Positions 19,904 to 31,014 are shown, numbered from the stretch's first letter. The stretch is DNA of 64,000 nucleotides from Entamoeba invadens IP1 (GCF_000330505.1 NW_004440445.1:337685-401684), one strand, 5' to 3'. A program made the numbers and translations. Notes: generated from the letters alone by a model not told the origin.

Positions 19904-20593
19904 TGGCTGTTCAATTTTAAGTTACTTACAAGTTCAATTTAAGAATACTGAAAAGATAAAAATCGAACAATTCGAATTTGGGGAATTTGGTCGACTTTTG
20001 ATAGCTTTTGAAAACTTTTGCCGGGCTTGGATGGGCAATTTAAGAGGTCAATTGAGCGTTTTTTATCATGAAGGGACATATTTCTAAGCTTACTTATATT
20101 TTTTGTCTTTTCAAAAAATGAAAGTTCCAACCTTGACTTTTGAAGATCTCATATTTGTCGAAATAACACTTAAATGTTGAAATTGCTTTTTTAAAGAGCA
20201 GGCTTGGAAGGTCAACACTCAACCTAGTATTGTAATGTCTCTTCACTTATTTGAGGTTGCTTTGGTGAATACTAGATTAAATAAATGTTGCATCTAGTTT
20301 TTAAAAATAGATTTATTCATATTCTGAAATATTTGAAAATAATTAGAATAACAGTAATATGGACTTTCGTCTCCTCGTTCTTTTTGTTGTTTTCAAGAAA
20401 GAATTGAATTTTTTCACTTCAAAGTATCAAAGAATATAATTTTAAAAATTACAGCATCTATTCTATTTTTACATTTGCATACGTCACCATTTCTATTTTT
20501 ATTATAATTTCAAAACTATTTTGTCATCATCAAAACAAAACAGATAACAACACAACAAGAAGAATACAAGAAAAAAGAAATAAAAAAATTGCA
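19904..20593. other. Intergenic, upstream of HMG gene
   Basis: About 690 bp. It is slightly less AT-rich than other gaps, with a TTGAACTTG (GAAC-like) element near 19933. An open frame on the minus strand (19939-20130) lacks coding character. No gene was seen. Confidence 0.45.
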
Positions 20594-21412
20594 TTATATA
20601 GAGTATTTTTGGGAAGTAATAGTCTCCCTAGTGAAATCCTCAGTGTCGTCAATCTGTTGTCCTTTTCTCTTTCCAAGGGACAATATTTTCTTTCTCACAT
20701 CAGCCCCAAGTTTGTCTATTGAATATCTCAACCCTTCACGACTGAAGTACCTAAAATTTTTGGTGATGAAATCAACGACATCGTTTGCATACATCAATGA
20801 CATTTCCCTCAATAAGCACCCAACCCCAAGTTGAACAAACCTTTCTGTCGACTTCAAACAATGTTGACATATATCAAATGAAAGCTCCGTCATGGCTCCG
20901 ACCTTAGCTAAATTAACAAATGATATACAAGCGGCCCGCATTCTCCACACTTTCCCGGAGTCTTTCCATTTCGCGATACTCTGCGCAAATTCGTCGGACT
21001 TCTTGACAAGGGGTCCAAGCACTTTATTACTAAAGGAGTCGCACGTGTTCCAGTCTGGTATGTAATTGTCGATGATGCGAACAAAGTCGTCGAGATACCC
21101 GATCGATAAGAAATCTAAATTTTTCACGATGATGAGTGTACCTATTCGCTTCTCCTCAGCACTCTCCTTTTTCATAAATCGGAGAGCAAAGTACATTTGA
21201 ATGTCTGGAGACAATTTTGAAAGGGACGTGTTGTAAAAGCTCTCGAAAATTTGTTGTATGTCTGCGGCGCGGATGTTATAGTTCGATGGAGTCGCATTGG
21301 TCCCATTCTCTTGAAGACTTTGTCTTAAACTCTCTACTATAGTGTTTGGCGGAATATACGTCCAAACTCCTCCAACTACTGCGATATGCACTTTTGTTGG
21401 TGTCGATGACAT
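20594..21412 (-). CDS. AlkD-like DNA alkylation repair protein (272 aa)
   Basis: A HEAT-like helical repeat protein of the DNA alkylation repair (AlkD/AlkC) family. These glycosylases remove alkylated purines by wrapping the DNA. Family marks are 'DWNTCDSFSNKVLGPLVKK' (the W..xD segment that contacts DNA), 'SGKVWRMRAACISFVN' (the conserved W.RR-type motif) and 'GVGCLLREMSL' (usually gW.LRE; the Trp is Cys here). Length is close to the bacterial proteins (about 240), with a charged C-terminal tail. It has no targeting signal. Such genes are sporadic in protists and often acquired from bacteria, which I infer only from the family distribution. Confidence 0.8.
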   Translation of the reverse strand: MSSTPTKVHIAVVGGVWTYIPPNTIVESLRQSLQENGTNATPSNYNIRAADIQQIFESFYNTSLSKLSPDIQMYFALRFMKKESAEEKRIGTLIIVKNLDFLSIGYLDDFVRIIDNYIPDWNTCDSFSNKVLGPLVKKSDEFAQSIAKWKDSGKVWRMRAACISFVNLAKVGAMTELSFDICQHCLKSTERFVQLGVGCLLREMSLMYANDVVDFITKNFRYFSREGLRYSIDKLGADVRKKILSLGKRKGQQIDDTEDFTRETITSQKYSI

Positions 21413-22530
21413 TTGATTTGGCGTTCAGTCTGTTTTTGAGTTGCCTACTATGACTTTAGTTCTTTTTTATTAAAAATTTAGTTTATTACTATTGAAGTTA
21501 ATTAACCTGGAATGCCATGAAGGATGCTGGCTGTTTAACTTTTTGTATATCGTCGCTGTTTTCCCGTCAAATTTATATAAATTGAAGCTATTTATTATTC
21601 AATAAAATAATAAAACTATATTAAGCAAAAATATGGAAATGGTACTATTGAATAAAAGTACTTATTACCACAGTTATTACAAAACAATAATGAAGGTAAT
21701 TTGTATGGGGATAAACCCCAATGTGTAAAGGATTTATACTTAATAGTTTTCTAAAGAATAAAAACATCAATAAAGGGTGCTATTTTTGTTATATTAGTCA
21801 CAAAAGTTGACCTAATAATTAAGTCATTTATTGTAAACCCAAATAGGAGATTTTTTTATTTTAATTTTGAACACACGTTTTATATAATAAATTTAACTAT
21901 AAATAAATAATATTTTCATATCGAAAAAAATGAACAAGTGTTTTGGGAGAAAAAAAGAGGAGTAATAAAAAAGCTGGTATGGTGGTATAGTTTAGCCTTA
22001 CCAATTAATTTTTTATTAACCTAATAATACATAATTAGAATAATTATACTAAAAGATGTTTTTATTAGCACGATTTTTTATTAAAAGAATTGTTATTACC
22101 ATATATAACTATAAAAATGTATAGTTTCGGGGATATATTAATATTAAAACCAAAATTTATTATTATTTGGCATATTACCACTTATGGTAAAAATAATAAT
22201 GTATAAAGTATGGAAACAAACGATTTAATAATTAAATTATAATAATTTGTTGATGCTGTTATAAATAACATAAATACATAATATATTTAATCATATCTAA
22301 TATAATAAACATATATATTATTCAAATTTAATACAAACTAATCAAAAAAATAAATCAATAAACAATATAATAAATATAGTTAAAAAGTAAAACCCAATAA
22401 ATTATAATAATAATTAAATAAATTTAACTAATTAAAACAGAAGGATAAACCAAAGAATAGAAATGAATAGAAAAATGTCGAGATAAGGAAGTTTTATTAG
22501 TTCATTGAACTAAATAACTACATTCCCTTG
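21413..22530. other. Intergenic, strongly AT-rich
   Basis: About 1.1 kb. Many A/T runs, a few TA-rich stretches, and no gene, tRNA or clear inverted repeat. Confidence 0.5.
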
Positions 22531-23384
22531 ATGTTCGTCATTCTTTTCGCACTGAGCGTCTTAGGCGACAATTGGTGTCCAACCATTGAAAATCAGACTC
22601 TTCCCAATGATCCCATTTATGTGTTTGTATTTAAAAACTAATAAAACACAACTAACTTGTAGACTCAATTACGAATTTGTTGACGCAAAATGCACGAAAG
22701 AAGCATGCAAGTTACCAAAAATTCTTTCGACATATGTAGGAGGTGACAAGATTAATTATTTAACCGTTTTAGACGAAAACAACAAGCCTATGACATGTTG
22801 TGATTTTGAAGGCCGTCGTGAAGACATCGAGACTTATGTCCCAAATATGGTGAAGCACAACATGTTTTACCAAAGTCAACTTGGAATGTATTGGTCGAGC
22901 TTTACTGAGTGCAACAACGCCGAGAAGGCTTATGTCCAATACGGTTCTTGCTTCCCTCCACAATTCAATTCCCCGTATGGTTACTTCAACCTCACTCTTT
23001 TGACTTTCCAAGACTATAACGTGTGGTCCATCATCAGAAACTATTACACAGAATACTTCAATGGTGTCTACTCTGTCGAGAAACTTAACAACTTACTCAA
23101 CACTCGTGGTTACACCCACAACGGTTTGTATCATTTGTTTATAATTTTTTTACTATTACCATATAGTTCATTTCAGTATAATACAATTATAGTAATATCT
23201 AGTACAGTGGATCTGTGGGACAAGCGACGATATTGTTCTTAAGTCAGTCAACGTCTGTTTCAAGATGGTTGATAACAAAATGAGTCAAGTTGAGTGCCCA
23301 GCTGTCGAAGGAATGTGTGGTGCCTACGTCTCTTTCTCTTATGGCGCTTCGGTCAAACCAGACGACGCAAGCTGCCCTTATTAA
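22531..23384 (+). CDS. Secreted RNase T2-like protein, catalytic His residues absent (244 aa)
   Basis: Exons 22531-22622, 22663-23123 and 23203-23384. Both introns (40 and 79 nt) begin GTTTGT and end TAG, and the sum is 245 codons. A signal peptide is visible ('MFVILFALSVLG'). The fold matches RNase T2: 'YVLNYEFVDAKCT' for the first strand and Cys, 'GMYWSSFTECNNAEK' then 'YVQYGSC' in place of the FWxHEWxKHGTC box, and 'YFNLTLLTFQDYNVWSIIRN' for the following helix. Paired cysteines are kept. The histidine of the first active-site box (HGLWP) and both of the second are missing, so RNA cleavage is unlikely. It may be a binding or storage protein. The family call is good but not certain. Confidence 0.65.
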
Positions 23385-23497
23385 ATCGATTTTTAGTTCG
23401 GTTTATTATAATTATACTATAATTTCTGAAGTGTTTTATTACTATAGTATATATTATAGTATAAAGAGTTATAAACAACTGCTAAAAAGAAACTCGT

Positions 23498-25303
23498 TCA
23501 ATTCAAAAATGGAGCAACTTCCTGCTCATCAGCGCCAAAGAGTTGAGCTAAGTACTTTGGGGTGAGACCATTATAAAGCGTTTTATACTTTGCGACGAAG
23601 CTTTTAATCACAGCGGACTTGATTTTGTTAACGGAGTCAGTCAAGTCTGCTTTGATATTGAAAGTCGATGTGATCGTGTCGATGGTGTTTTTTGCAAGGA
23701 GCCAGTCTCCATCAATAATTGCTTGTAAAACAACACCAAAGAAATCGGAGACAGATGTTGGTGGTAAAGGAATAACATATCGGGTGTTTAAGAGGGACTT
23801 TCTGAGCATCGACTTGTCCAAAGACTTTGTCTCTGATTCGACGATTGTTGCAGACAAGTAGTATATTAAAAAGAGTGTGTTAGTGTCGATGTACATATGA
23901 GCAGGAACCGTTCTAGTTTCGATAGTTGATTGTATTTGTCCAAGCATGACATTGACTTTATTCGATTGAATGAGTGTGTGTAAACAGTGATATGTCGTCT
24001 TAAATTCTTTATCTTTGAAAGCGGACATTGCAGTCAAAGCAAGTGCTCTATCGTGTAAGATCTGCAATGGAACAGCACCGCTTTGTAAATTTGGTGGGAA
24101 GTTGAGTAATAAGCGAGCCCCACTGTGATCCCCTTTAGAAGCTAAATAACACGCGTGACACAAGAAAGCATAGTAACGAGTTTCTTCTTCGGAAGAGATG
24201 GTGAAAATTAGGGTTGCAAGGGACGCAACCAATTCATCGAGTTTCATCTCTTTGGCGTTAAACATGAAAGTCGATGACTCTGGTAAGGCGTATACAATTC
24301 TCAATATCGTAACTGCAAGCTCAACAAAGATCGAAGTGATTTCATCCAACATCACATTGTTTTTTAAAACAACTTTCTGGTATAATGAAAGAATGTTCAA
24401 GCCGCGATTGATGAAGAAGATGACATCAGTGAGAATGGTGGAGTATCCTTCTGAGGGATATTTGGTGAATTTCAATACACTGATTTGGTCTTCCAATATT
24501 CGAGAAAGAGTGAGCCCAATTTGGTTACTCAAAGATTTGTCCTTGAACAACTCGACAACGCTTTCATCTTCACTGTTTTTGAAAAAGCGGTTCAACGCCG
24601 ATTTCACCATTTCAAATAATTCGGGTTCTAATGCAATACCTGGGCGCTTTGTACGGGTGTAATTTGTTTCTATAACATTTAATAAAGATACTATAATTCG
24701 AGATTTCAAAGAAACTGCCGTTGCGGTCTCTTCAAGCCACAAAAGATAATAGGGAAGTTCGTCGCGGTCTTTTGACTTCGTCTTGTCGACCACTTCCAAA
24801 AGCTTTTTCTCAATGGCTTCATCCCCAATAATTGTCTTATTAAACAAGTCGACTTGTGCTCTGACAGTTCGTCCTTCTTTCTCTTTGGAAGTATCAGTGG
24901 AACTACTCTGAACAACTTTTGGCTCATCAATGCAAAATGAGACACCACCATTAATAACAGCTTGTAACCCACCATGAGCTTCAATCCAGTCTTTTCTCAA
25001 CCATTTCCAGAAATTGCTCTTTGTGGCTCCTTCGTCGACTTGGACAGTTTCTATTGTTGAGGCCTCGACGATTGGATTCCAGTCGTCGTCATCATCTTCG
25101 TTAAATACAATCTCTTTGCCTTCTGCGTTATAAACTCTCACTTCATATGTATCAACTGAATCCTCCTCTTCTTCTTCTTCGTCTTCTTCTGCTTCCTCCT
25201 CTTCTTCTACGTCTTCCTCCTCTTCATTTTCTTCGTATTCTTCTTCCTCTTCTTCTTTCTCTGCTGCTTTTTGTTGCTTTTTGGACAAATTTTTGCTCGA
25301 CAT
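23498..25303 (-). CDS. EIF3C: Translation initiation factor eIF3 subunit c (601 aa)
   Basis: The N-terminus carries a long Glu/Asp run (residues 14-48), then 'NFWKWLRKDWIEAHGG'. The core matches eIF3c: 'HACYLASKGDHSGARLLLNF', 'VPLQILHDRALALTAMSAF', 'VPAHMYIDTNTLFLIYYLSA' (human '[20 protein letters not shown]') and 'DGDWLLAKNTI'. The PCI module begins near 540. The frame ends right after 'YLAQLFGADEQEVAPFLN', the recognition helix of the winged-helix half. About 60-100 C-terminal residues found in other eIF3c are missing. No plausible intron extends it into the 113 bp before the convergent gene. eIF3c scaffolds eIF3 and links it to eIF1 and eIF5. Confidence 0.85.
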   Translation of the reverse strand: MSSKNLSKKQQKAAEKEEEEEEYEENEEEEDVEEEEEAEEDEEEEEEDSVDTYEVRVYNAEGKEIVFNEDDDDDWNPIVEASTIETVQVDEGATKSNFWKWLRKDWIEAHGGLQAVINGGVSFCIDEPKVVQSSSTDTSKEKEGRTVRAQVDLFNKTIIGDEAIEKKLLEVVDKTKSKDRDELPYYLLWLEETATAVSLKSRIIVSLLNVIETNYTRTKRPGIALEPELFEMVKSALNRFFKNSEDESVVELFKDKSLSNQIGLTLSRILEDQISVLKFTKYPSEGYSTILTDVIFFINRGLNILSLYQKVVLKNNVMLDEITSIFVELAVTILRIVYALPESSTFMFNAKEMKLDELVASLATLIFTISSEEETRYYAFLCHACYLASKGDHSGARLLLNFPPNLQSGAVPLQILHDRALALTAMSAFKDKEFKTTYHCLHTLIQSNKVNVMLGQIQSTIETRTVPAHMYIDTNTLFLIYYLSATIVESETKSLDKSMLRKSLLNTRYVIPLPPTSVSDFFGVVLQAIIDGDWLLAKNTIDTITSTFNIKADLTDSVNKIKSAVIKSFVAKYKTLYNGLTPKYLAQLFGADEQEVAPFLN

Positions 25304-26068
25304 GACACTGTTGTTTCATAGTTTCTAAAGTATTAGGGTTTTGATTTATTATTAAGAATTATGTTCAATAACTGTATCAATTAATAATAACACATTTATT
25401 ATTATCATATAATACAAATCAAATTATATATATATTAAATATAAGTCAATTGTTACGCTGTATCTGAATATTTTTATATTAATCGAATATAGTGTATAGT
25501 TCTTTTTAATTTGAATGTATTAAGTTTAATTATTCAAAAAAAAATTATATATTTATTATTAATCAAATCTATAATTGTAAGTTCCTTTTTTTTGTTTATA
25601 TAGTATTAAATTATTAATAAACAAAACCATTTTTTTAAACCATTTTTGGGTATAAAAAGATAAATTAAATTTTAATTATCAAAAAAAAAATGTTGAAATG
25701 ACAAGTCCACAAACTCAATATCAAGACTCAAAAATAAATAAAAAGATCCAAGCATAATAAAAAAGCCCGATAGTATTGGTTTACAAAACGACATATAAAG
25801 CTTTCAAAAAACAAAATCAATAACATTTTGCCATTTCATCTGTTAATACCGCAAATAGTTTTATTTATAAATTATTCATTAAGAAAATGAGATTATTACC
25901 CAATTTCTCTTAAGTAAAAGTACTTCAGTGCCTTTCGAGTAAAGAGAAGTGACTGTTTAAAAAACGCATCACTTTTTAATAAAAATCCCGTTGTATTCCA
26001 CTGAGAGACTTCCATTACCTTATCAAAATCTTCTGAATAAAAAGGAATGTGGATCTATAATTTCTAAA
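25304..26068. other. Divergent intergenic region eIF3c / OSBP
   Basis: About 765 bp, AT-rich. An apparent frame upstream of 26069 starts only with TTG and is leader sequence. No other element was recognised. Confidence 0.5.
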
Positions 26069-27292
26069 ATGTCCCAGCCAACTTTGTCTGATGCACAAAA
26101 GGCCATTCTTGGGAAGTTCAGTGGGTACGAAACACACCACGAAATTACACAACAGTACGAAGACACTCCTTACAAAAAGGTCACAACAGAACCCCCAGCT
26201 AAGGATTTGTGGAACAATAATATCATATGGGAATTCGCTAAAGGCCTTTCCCCAGGAATGGACTTAACTAAAATCCCATTCCCCGTCTGCATCACACAGG
26301 CAAGATCTTTTCTCCAAAACTTTACAGACTATTTTGAACATTGGAACCTCATCTCAAAAGCAGCTAATGAAGATGACCCATATAAACGTATGAAATTGGT
26401 CACGCAATGGTACTTGTCTGGTTTCGCTCACGCTATGAAAGTCGTGAGAAAGCCTTACAACCCAATTTTGGGAGAAGTCTTCCGATGCATGTGGCAGAAC
26501 GAAAACACCGGCTCGAAGACACATTATATCGCCGAACAAGTCTCGCACCATCCTCCTATTTCGTCGTTTTATGTCACTAATAGAGAAGATGGATGGGTCG
26601 GATATGGGACCGTCACTTTTTCTGTGAGTTTCTATGGAGTATCTGCTTGGGCTTATTTGAATGGGAACCACAAGATTAAGTTACTGAAATACGACGAAGA
26701 ATACACGTGGTGTTTCCCACCAACGAAGGCGTCTGGGTTCTTTGTTGGGCCATTCATTATGGAGATGGGTGGTGTTGTGACAATAAAGAACAACAAGAAT
26801 GACTACTGGGCCAATTTGGACTTCAAGACTAGCTCGATGTTCTCTTCTGCTAATTTGTATAAGGTAGAGGGCAAAATCATGCAAAAGGATACGATCGTCG
26901 ACACCCTCCAAGGCCAGTACTTTGAAAAGATCTTCATTGGGAAAGAAATATTCTTGGACGCGAAAGTCCCCCCAGAGACCCCAACACGTTACGAAGTACC
27001 CGAAGACAAATTGTGGGGGAAGGAGTCGCAATATGTGTGGAAAGACTTAACTGCCGCAGTCGTGAAAGGCGATGGGCAAGATGCGTCTGACAAAAAGTGG
27101 GAAGTCGAGGAATGGCAACGATTGGAAAGACAAGAGAACGAGAGAAAACAAGTTGTATTCAAGCCACGATTCTTTGAAAAGGTCAATGATACGGAGTATC
27201 ATTATATCTACGCGAATGAAGCGCCATTTTCTAAAGGGGAAGAAGAGTCATTTGAGATGGCTGGCATGATTATGTCTCGAAGAAAGAAATAA
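26069..27292 (+). CDS. Oxysterol-binding-related protein (407 aa)
   Basis: A single OSBP-related (ORD) domain without PH or FFAT regions, like the short yeast Osh4-Osh7 proteins. The family signature 'EQVSHHPPISSFY' is at residues about 156-168. 'NPILGEVFRCMW' precedes it and 'FMEMGGVV'-type beta strands follow ('FIMEMGGVVTIKNNKNDYW'). These proteins carry sterol or PI4P between membranes. The start is the first ATG at 26069 (context CTAAAATG); the frame continues upstream but without an ATG. The C-terminal Glu/Arg/Lys helix ('EEWQRLERQENERKQ') fits the end of the fold. Confidence 0.93.
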   Translation: MSQPTLSDAQKAILGKFSGYETHHEITQQYEDTPYKKVTTEPPAKDLWNNNIIWEFAKGLSPGMDLTKIPFPVCITQARSFLQNFTDYFEHWNLISKAANEDDPYKRMKLVTQWYLSGFAHAMKVVRKPYNPILGEVFRCMWQNENTGSKTHYIAEQVSHHPPISSFYVTNREDGWVGYGTVTFSVSFYGVSAWAYLNGNHKIKLLKYDEEYTWCFPPTKASGFFVGPFIMEMGGVVTIKNNKNDYWANLDFKTSSMFSSANLYKVEGKIMQKDTIVDTLQGQYFEKIFIGKEIFLDAKVPPETPTRYEVPEDKLWGKESQYVWKDLTAAVVKGDGQDASDKKWEVEEWQRLERQENERKQVVFKPRFFEKVNDTEYHYIYANEAPFSKGEEESFEMAGMIMSRRKK

Positions 27293-27359
27293 GGTTTAAG
27301 TTTTTTAAAGTTAGATTGTGTTTTGAATGTATTGCAGTTGGTAATATTAGTGTTTGTAG

Positions 27360-27368
27360 TATAAATAG
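27360..27368 (+). promoter_or_regulatory. TATA box of the 27396 gene
   Basis: TATAAATAG, 28 bp before the last base preceding the ATG. The spacing matches other genes in the window. Confidence 0.5.
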
Positions 27369-27395
27369 AAAACAAAGAACTAGAAATAGAATATA

Positions 27396-27578
27396 ATGGA
27401 ATATAAAAAAGAACAGGACAAAGGACTAATCGTAAACTTTGAGAAAAGAAGACAAGTGTTGCTCAAAAAGTTTGAAGATATGGAGTCAAATGGAGATCTT
27501 ATTAATCCCGCAGTTTTCATTGATAATGATGTTGATGGGAAGCCATGGGATATCGACGCGTTTTTGAAGACAAAGTGA
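27396..27578 (+). CDS. 60-aa protein, unknown
   Basis: ATG at 27396 with a good TATA box 28 bp upstream, 104 bp after the OSBP stop. The first half is a charged helix ('NFEKRRQVLLKKFEDMESNG'). The second half is loop-like and acidic ('FIDNDVDGKPWDIDAFLK'). No signal or membrane segment. Not recognised. The promoter and non-AT-rich composition argue that it is real. Confidence 0.55.
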   Translation: MEYKKEQDKGLIVNFEKRRQVLLKKFEDMESNGDLINPAVFIDNDVDGKPWDIDAFLKTK

Positions 27579-28002
27579 ATTGGATTGCTTTATTGTATAA
27601 TTGGTTTGTTAAAACGTTTTTAATTACAATTTAGAAGATTTGGTGTTAAAATTTTCAAATATATTTTGTTGCTTTTATCACATTTATTAAAAAATTATTT
27701 TAGAGGTATAAATAATATTTACAATACAGACCTTTTTGTGTCGTATCTTTATGAAATAAAATATTGAATGCCTTCTTTCATTGAAGAATTTTGTTATAAA
27801 AGCCAATAGTATTGGAGTAAAGGTTTAGATACTTACTTTAATACACTTTAAAATATTATTGGTTTTTATTTGATCAATTTAAACGATTTAATACTAATTA
27901 ATATCGAACAAATTGTAGTGGATTGTCGTGCTGACTTAGTTTTTCGTTTTTAATTATATTATTTATACTTAATAAAACAGATGTAGACACTTGAAAAGTA
28001 AT
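27579..28002. other. Intergenic left flank of transposon A
   Basis: About 420 bp of AT-rich DNA with no gene. The transposon end begins at 28003 after an AT dinucleotide. Confidence 0.5.
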
Positions 28003-28276
28003 GGCTATTAACTCATTTTTTTACTTTTAACTCACTTGTTTTGAATAAACTCACTTCTAATTATTTAACTCATTTTTAAAAATATAACTCACCAAAAAAA
28101 CAATTTATTATCTTAATAGTTAATAATTTAATAAATCAAAAAAATGTTTAAATAATAAAATTTTGGTTTTCTTTTAATTTACAATTTAAATATACAAATA
28201 AAAAAACAACTTGACCAATTAATCAAAATTGCCATTAGTAAAAACGTTAAAACATAAGAACGAATTCGAACCAGTA

Positions 28277-30124
28277 ATGATAAAAAAATACAATTTAAGC
28301 ATTTTTAATAACTTGTTATTCATGTCAAAGCCAACGTTGAGAATGGTTTATAGACCACCATTAAAAACACGGACACCTCGTCGATTAATAACAAGGACAC
28401 AACCAACACAGTCACAGTCACAACCACTGCAATTATCACAACCAACACAGTCACAGTCACTGCCACAACTGCAGACACTACAACCAACAGAGTCACAACA
28501 AAATTTACCAATCCAATTGTCGTTTAATATTAATGATGTTGAAAGACCAACTAGAATAACGGAATCACAATTTTCATTAACACGACATTAAATGACGGAG
28601 AAACAGTTTATCAGCCAAAGGCAGATATTGTTAGCTCTCAAATTGCTTCACATTTAATGGAAGAATGTTTTTCATTTAATTGTATTGATTTCGGTAGCGA
28701 AAATTCAATTACTTCATCTTTTTCTGATGAAAAAAATGTTTGGGAACGCCAGTTTAATTTACATACTTGCAAGTTTCTTACTGGTTTTGAACTTGAAGAA
28801 CTTGTTAACCTATTTGATATCATTGTTAGCAATGCCACGTTTACAAAAGAAAACACGTTCAAACAAAAAGGAGTGATTGATCAAACGCTTTTTAAACAAC
28901 ACAAAAAGTCGAAACTTGCATATCATGAACAATTTGTGTTGATGTCGACATTTTTCCATACAAAAACGACACATGTTGAATTATATGAACTCCTTTATGG
29001 TATGGATACAACAAAAAATAAAAACACGAAAATAAAATTTATTTCAGATAATTTAACTAAAGCCATAATTAAATTTCATCCAAAAATATACAAATCTTTG
29101 ATATTATCAGTTCAAAATATACCAGAAACTCGATTAGAACACGTCGCTGTAAGAAAAAATCCATTATATTTAAAAATAGAACCCAAATTAAAAAAACACA
29201 TACTATATTGTGGATGGTAGAGACCAACCAATACCGACTCAACGTGTCTCCAAAGTTATTCAAAAAGACTATTACTCATTTAAAAGTAATTCGAGTTCAA
29301 TGAGAACACAAGTTTTTGTCAACAGAAATGGTTTTGCAGTCCACGTACAAGAGTCCACACCCGCATCAGTACACGACTCGACTTCTGTAAAACAGGATTT
29401 GTTAAACGTTTTGTTTTATGGAAACAAATTGTTTCTTGGTGATGGGGGATACGCTGGATGCTGCAAGTGTGTTTACTTAATTACAACTTCATCCAAGAAA
29501 AAAACATACAGTTTCGATGCAACCACGTTATTGAAGGTAGAAGGTTTACAAGAAAAATTACAAGGAAGATTTTCTGGTTTGATTGTCCAAGGTGTGTTTA
29601 CTGGCAAATTTGAGAGTACCTCTGGTTTGAATAAAGTGTGTTTTTCCAAATGTGTATTTAAAACAAACTACAACATTGATGACAACAATGAATTTTCGTT
29701 TGTCAATAATGGTGTTGTAAAGAAAGGGTCGCTTAATGGAATCTCTCAATTCAATAACACCAAATTTAAAGGACAATTATTGAAGGTTTATCATGGTAAA
29801 GTCTTACTTGAACTTAGAAACTCGTTTATTTCGAGTTGTAGAATTGTGGTTGAAAATCACTTTGCTCGTTTGGTCACCTATTTTCCAAGAATGGATGCAG
29901 TTTGGAACAACAATTTAACCATTTACAAACTCTCAGTCCAAATTTGTCATGGTCTAACAAACTATTTAATTTCTTTAAAACCTTTGAGAGACCCCATTGG
30001 TGATGAAACAAAATTGCCAAAAACGGCAAAGAAATGTCTCCAAATTTTGAATAGAGTTGAAGAAATAAACTATTCAACTGAAAGTGATGACTGTTTCCTT
30101 TTTGATGAAAGTAAAATCATTTGA
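28277..30124 (+). pseudogene. DDE_4-type transposase, broken by two frameshifts
   Basis: Three frames in series. Frame 1 (28277-28591) is a basic start plus a Gln/Pro/Ser/Thr-rich stretch ('TQPTQSQSQPLQLSQPTQSQ'). Frame 2 (about 28549-29220, opening without ATG) is helical and includes a likely helix-turn-helix ('FVLMSTFFHTKTTHVELYEL'). Frame 3 (about 29195-30124) is the catalytic domain: 'YYIVDGRDQPIPT' (first Asp), 'YYSFKSNSSSMRTQVFVN', 'FLGDGGYAG' (second Asp) and 'RIVVENHFARLVTYFPRM' (Glu). These are the DDE_4 / IS5-PIF-Harbinger marks. The second break is a one-base shift at the A7 run 29190-29196. The first lies between 28551 and 28591. All three acidic residues remain, so decay is recent, or the shifts are sequencing errors in homopolymers. 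Confidence 0.8.
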
Positions 30125-30303
30125 TTCTTAGTTTCACTTTTAGAAAAACAAAGTAAATAAATATTTATGTTATATTAGAACATTTAAAAAAGATGAATTA
30201 AATTTGAAATTTATAACTTTTCAGTAGTAAATAATTTTTTGATGAAATTTTCTTTTTTGAACAGGTCAAGTTTATGTTGTTTTTTACCAAAAGAAAAAAT
30301 TGT

Positions 30304-31014
30304 GTAAAGTGACTTCCCAAGGTGTGCAAGTTAGTTTAAAGGTGTGCAAGTTAAGGTATAGTTCATTTATAATTTTTTTATTAAAAAAATAGAATCATTA
30401 ATTTTTTGAAATTTTTTTTTTTTTTAAAAAAAAGATTATTTTTAGTTTAATTATTAATTATAATTTCGAAGTTACTACTAAATTATACTTTAACTTGCAC
30501 ACCTTGTGACGTTGCAATTTTTAACTTTCACACTTCGAATACAATTAATTAAGCAACAATTTCGGGAAAGCGACCCAATGGAAATTATCGAAGGACCAGT
30601 TCTGGACAACAGTGCACATCGATTTGTAACAATGAACTGCACCTATTAAACAGACTATTTGTTATTGTTTGCTATAAAATGGCACAGAGAAAAACATAAT
30701 GTTTATTACACTTTCTTCTTGTCGCTTTGAATTACGCTAACACAAGAGACATCGACATTTATTCACGTTCTTGAAACAAAACAGTTTTTACATTAAACAC
30801 ATAGACAAACCATTACCCAATTTTTATAATTTAATTTGCTTTTTGTAGTTTATTAATTCAAGCACCAAAGGGTTGTGTGTTTTTTGAAACAATTTGGAAA
30901 CGAATAACATTTTCAATAAAATGTTTTTCAATTAAAATTTAGTCTTGCACGCCCTTTCCCTGTAAAAAAGACTAAAAATTTTAACTTGCACACTTTGGGG
31001 AAGTCACTTTACCA
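30304..31014. mobile_element. MITE C nested in transposon A (GTAAAGTGACTTCCC TIRs)
   Basis: About 710 bp bounded by inverted copies of GTAAAGTGACTTCCC followed by a segment like GTGTGCAAGTTA. The latter motif recurs inside each end (30328, 30345, 30490, 30980). The TIR contains TA three bases in, so a TA target duplication (Tc1/mariner-like) is possible but unproven. No coding frame. It interrupts the 3' part of transposon A downstream of the transposase and is therefore younger. Confidence 0.7.

Noticed and set aside
19939..20130. 63-codon minus-strand frame upstream of the HMG gene
   Set aside because: No promoter, no family, composition like the surrounding intergenic DNA.
20280..20400. 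Weak similarity to the right end of the 5.4-kb MITE (ATAAATCTATTTTTA)
   Set aside because: Only a short AT-rich match and no TIR found; probably chance.
25991..26068. N-terminal extension of the oxysterol-binding protein
   Set aside because: The upstream frame begins only with TTG and lacks an ATG; the family domain begins after 26069.
29190..29196. A_AAA_AAA as a programmed -1 frameshift site in the transposase
   Set aside because: The catalytic frame lies +1, not -1, relative to the upstream frame, so a -1 slip would not join them.
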